From: Panonychus citri
Taxonomy: Eukaryota; Arthropoda; Arachnida; Trombidiformes; Tetranychidae
Reading direction: 5' to 3'
NCBI RefSeq assembly: GCF_014898815.1
Contig: NW_026515455.1
Span: 1,054,001-1,118,000, forward strand
Length of the DNA stretch: 64,000 bases
This document shows, piece after piece, positions 62,501 to 64,000 of the stretch (the first letter of the stretch is position 1; every line of letters starts with the position of its first letter). Under the pieces are notes generated by a model, which was not told the origin of the DNA, searched no databases, and saw nothing but the letters and a program-made list of their open reading frames with translations. The translations under genes were made by a program, and so were the position numbers.

Positions 62501-64000
62501 CATGATACAACCGATAGCAAATTCTGAATCTCTCAGTAATTTACAATCAGAAATTGACAGATTAACAGTTAATCTGTTTTCTGTCAAATTGTTTTCGCTC
62601 TGATTTTATCTGATTAATCCTCAATCAGGGGATTAAATTTCATTGGATTAGAACGGAAATCGTTTAATTTACAAATTTGATTAAAATTTCCTTGCCTTTT
62701 TTTCCCTGTGATAACAATTAACTAATTACGAGCTATTCCTGTGGTCTAAGGATCCAGTAACATCCTGAGTTATCGTAATTCTCAAATTTAAATTCTGTTT
62801 GTTGAGATAATTAATTTGAATTGATTGAACTTTTTTTCTCTTTCCAATCTAATTTCAACACCGAGTTTGCCTACGATTTGAATGTTCCTCATGTAAATAA
62901 ACCGTTATTTTATTTACAAGGATAATAAACTGTCTCTTCCTCATTTAGAATCATTATCATGAAACTCATGAAGGTCAATTTACAGCTAATTGAATTTCGG
63001 ATAACATATGATAAATTGTGTTCGTAATAGATGATAATATTATCATCTACTACGTGATCATTGGATGATTATAATGATGATCAACTTGGAATAATGATAA
63101 AAGGCAGGAAGCTCATTTTGGATCAGAGAGAAAGAGAAAGATGAAGATTAAGATGATAAGGAAGATAAAGAGAAGAATAAACTTTGGAAATGAGAATTTA
63201 TAAGAAGAATGTCAACCGATGAATTATCGTTAGCATGATTCTGTTGATTATCTACCCTGAAGATTATTCTCAACATTCATCTCAACTTTTTCTCTTCTTC
63301 CTCTATTATTTTGTCTTCCAAAAAATATCATTTACTCAACGATCATTAATTGTGGTCAATCATTTGATGTGGTCAAACATTATATCCATGAATTATATGG
63401 ATAAACACCATGAATTCAATGTTAATCACTGAATTTCTATTCAATTCTCATGTTAATTGTATGTTGATTAAGTTAATCTCTTTCATTGGTAATAAGTGTT
63501 AAATGTTGGACAAGAAACATTATAAAAACTGACCAACAATCAAATTAAATGTTATCAGATAACCAACTAAGATTGATGAATGTGATTAAATTAATATCAC
63601 AACATTAATCAAATCCATGGAAAGCTAATCCAATTTATCAATTTAAATATTAACTAGAAATTAATTTTCCCTTTAGTTTTATCAGCCATTAATCAATTAG
63701 AGTAAATTGTGTCAACATAGAGATTGAATTGAATCAAATTTTAGCTAATTTAATGTTGATTTTCATGCTGTTATCAGAATCTAATTGCTAATCTCAAGTT
63801 AATCAGGATCAGGGAAACAACAGAAAACAACAACAATCAAGTTAACAATTAACTCTAACTTTTATTCATAATCAACGTTTTCCCCTCTCTGGTTGATAAT
63901 ATTAATCCAATAGCAAATGATTGGTGATGTTGATTGTTTATTTATCCATGAAAGTGATCAATATGTTTCCTTAATCCATTTAACAATCATAATCAATCAT
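59548..64000. other. 5' flank of the DGK gene
   Basis: AT-rich DNA upstream of the DGK start codon. No TATA box or initiator can be assigned with confidence. An imperfect 32-base palindrome lies at 63023-63054. Short frames (62292-62510, 63235-63432) lack motifs. CAGGTAA near 62180. Confidence 0.55.

Overview
The window is strongly AT-rich eukaryotic nuclear DNA with GT-AG introns, extensive non-coding sequence and many CT/GA and trinucleotide microsatellites. The two confident genes are animal. Their sequence looks arthropod-like, and my weak guess is a mite or other chelicerate; nothing here settles the species. I saw no rRNA, tRNA, CRISPR array or viral sequence.

Confident genes, both on the minus strand: (1) a type IV diacylglycerol kinase (DGK zeta/iota, fly rdgA class). 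I could assemble it in twelve coding exons from the ATG at 59547 to the stop at 45249. It has two C1 domains, a MARCKS-like basic segment, a catalytic plus accessory kinase domain, ankyrin repeats and a C-terminal PDZ ligand coded by its own small exon. All exon phases agree, apart from one 2-nt frame break inside the catalytic core. (2) The mitochondrial ATP synthase peripheral-stalk subunit b (ATP5PB), three exons, 41188 to 39825, with an unusually long N-terminal region.

Left end (1-4.4 kb): the 3'-terminal exon of an unidentified Gln/His-rich, probably transcriptional, protein on the plus strand. It lies in a local duplication whose copies differ almost only by small indels. One copy lacks 829 bp between two short direct repeats.

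Middle (4.4-39 kb): no confident gene. It holds a 769-bp element with 22-bp terminal inverted repeats (9435-10203), a near-identical 618-bp duplication (11.17 and 32.04 kb) with an older flanking duplication and an apparent 2.1-kb insertion, a second duplication of about 830 bp (34.03 and 37.33 kb), and several coding-like fragments that may be exons or decayed genes. Much of it is dense in GGTCA/TGACC and CAGGTAA/TTACCTG words.

Right end (59.5-64 kb): the 5' flank of the kinase gene, with nothing coding that I can support. The kinase makes phosphatidic acid from diacylglycerol at membranes and the ATP synthase subunit works in mitochondria. They are neighbours on one strand but I see no functional link. 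Splice sites and reading frames were worked out by eye, and gene names rest on recognition of protein families, not on a database search.
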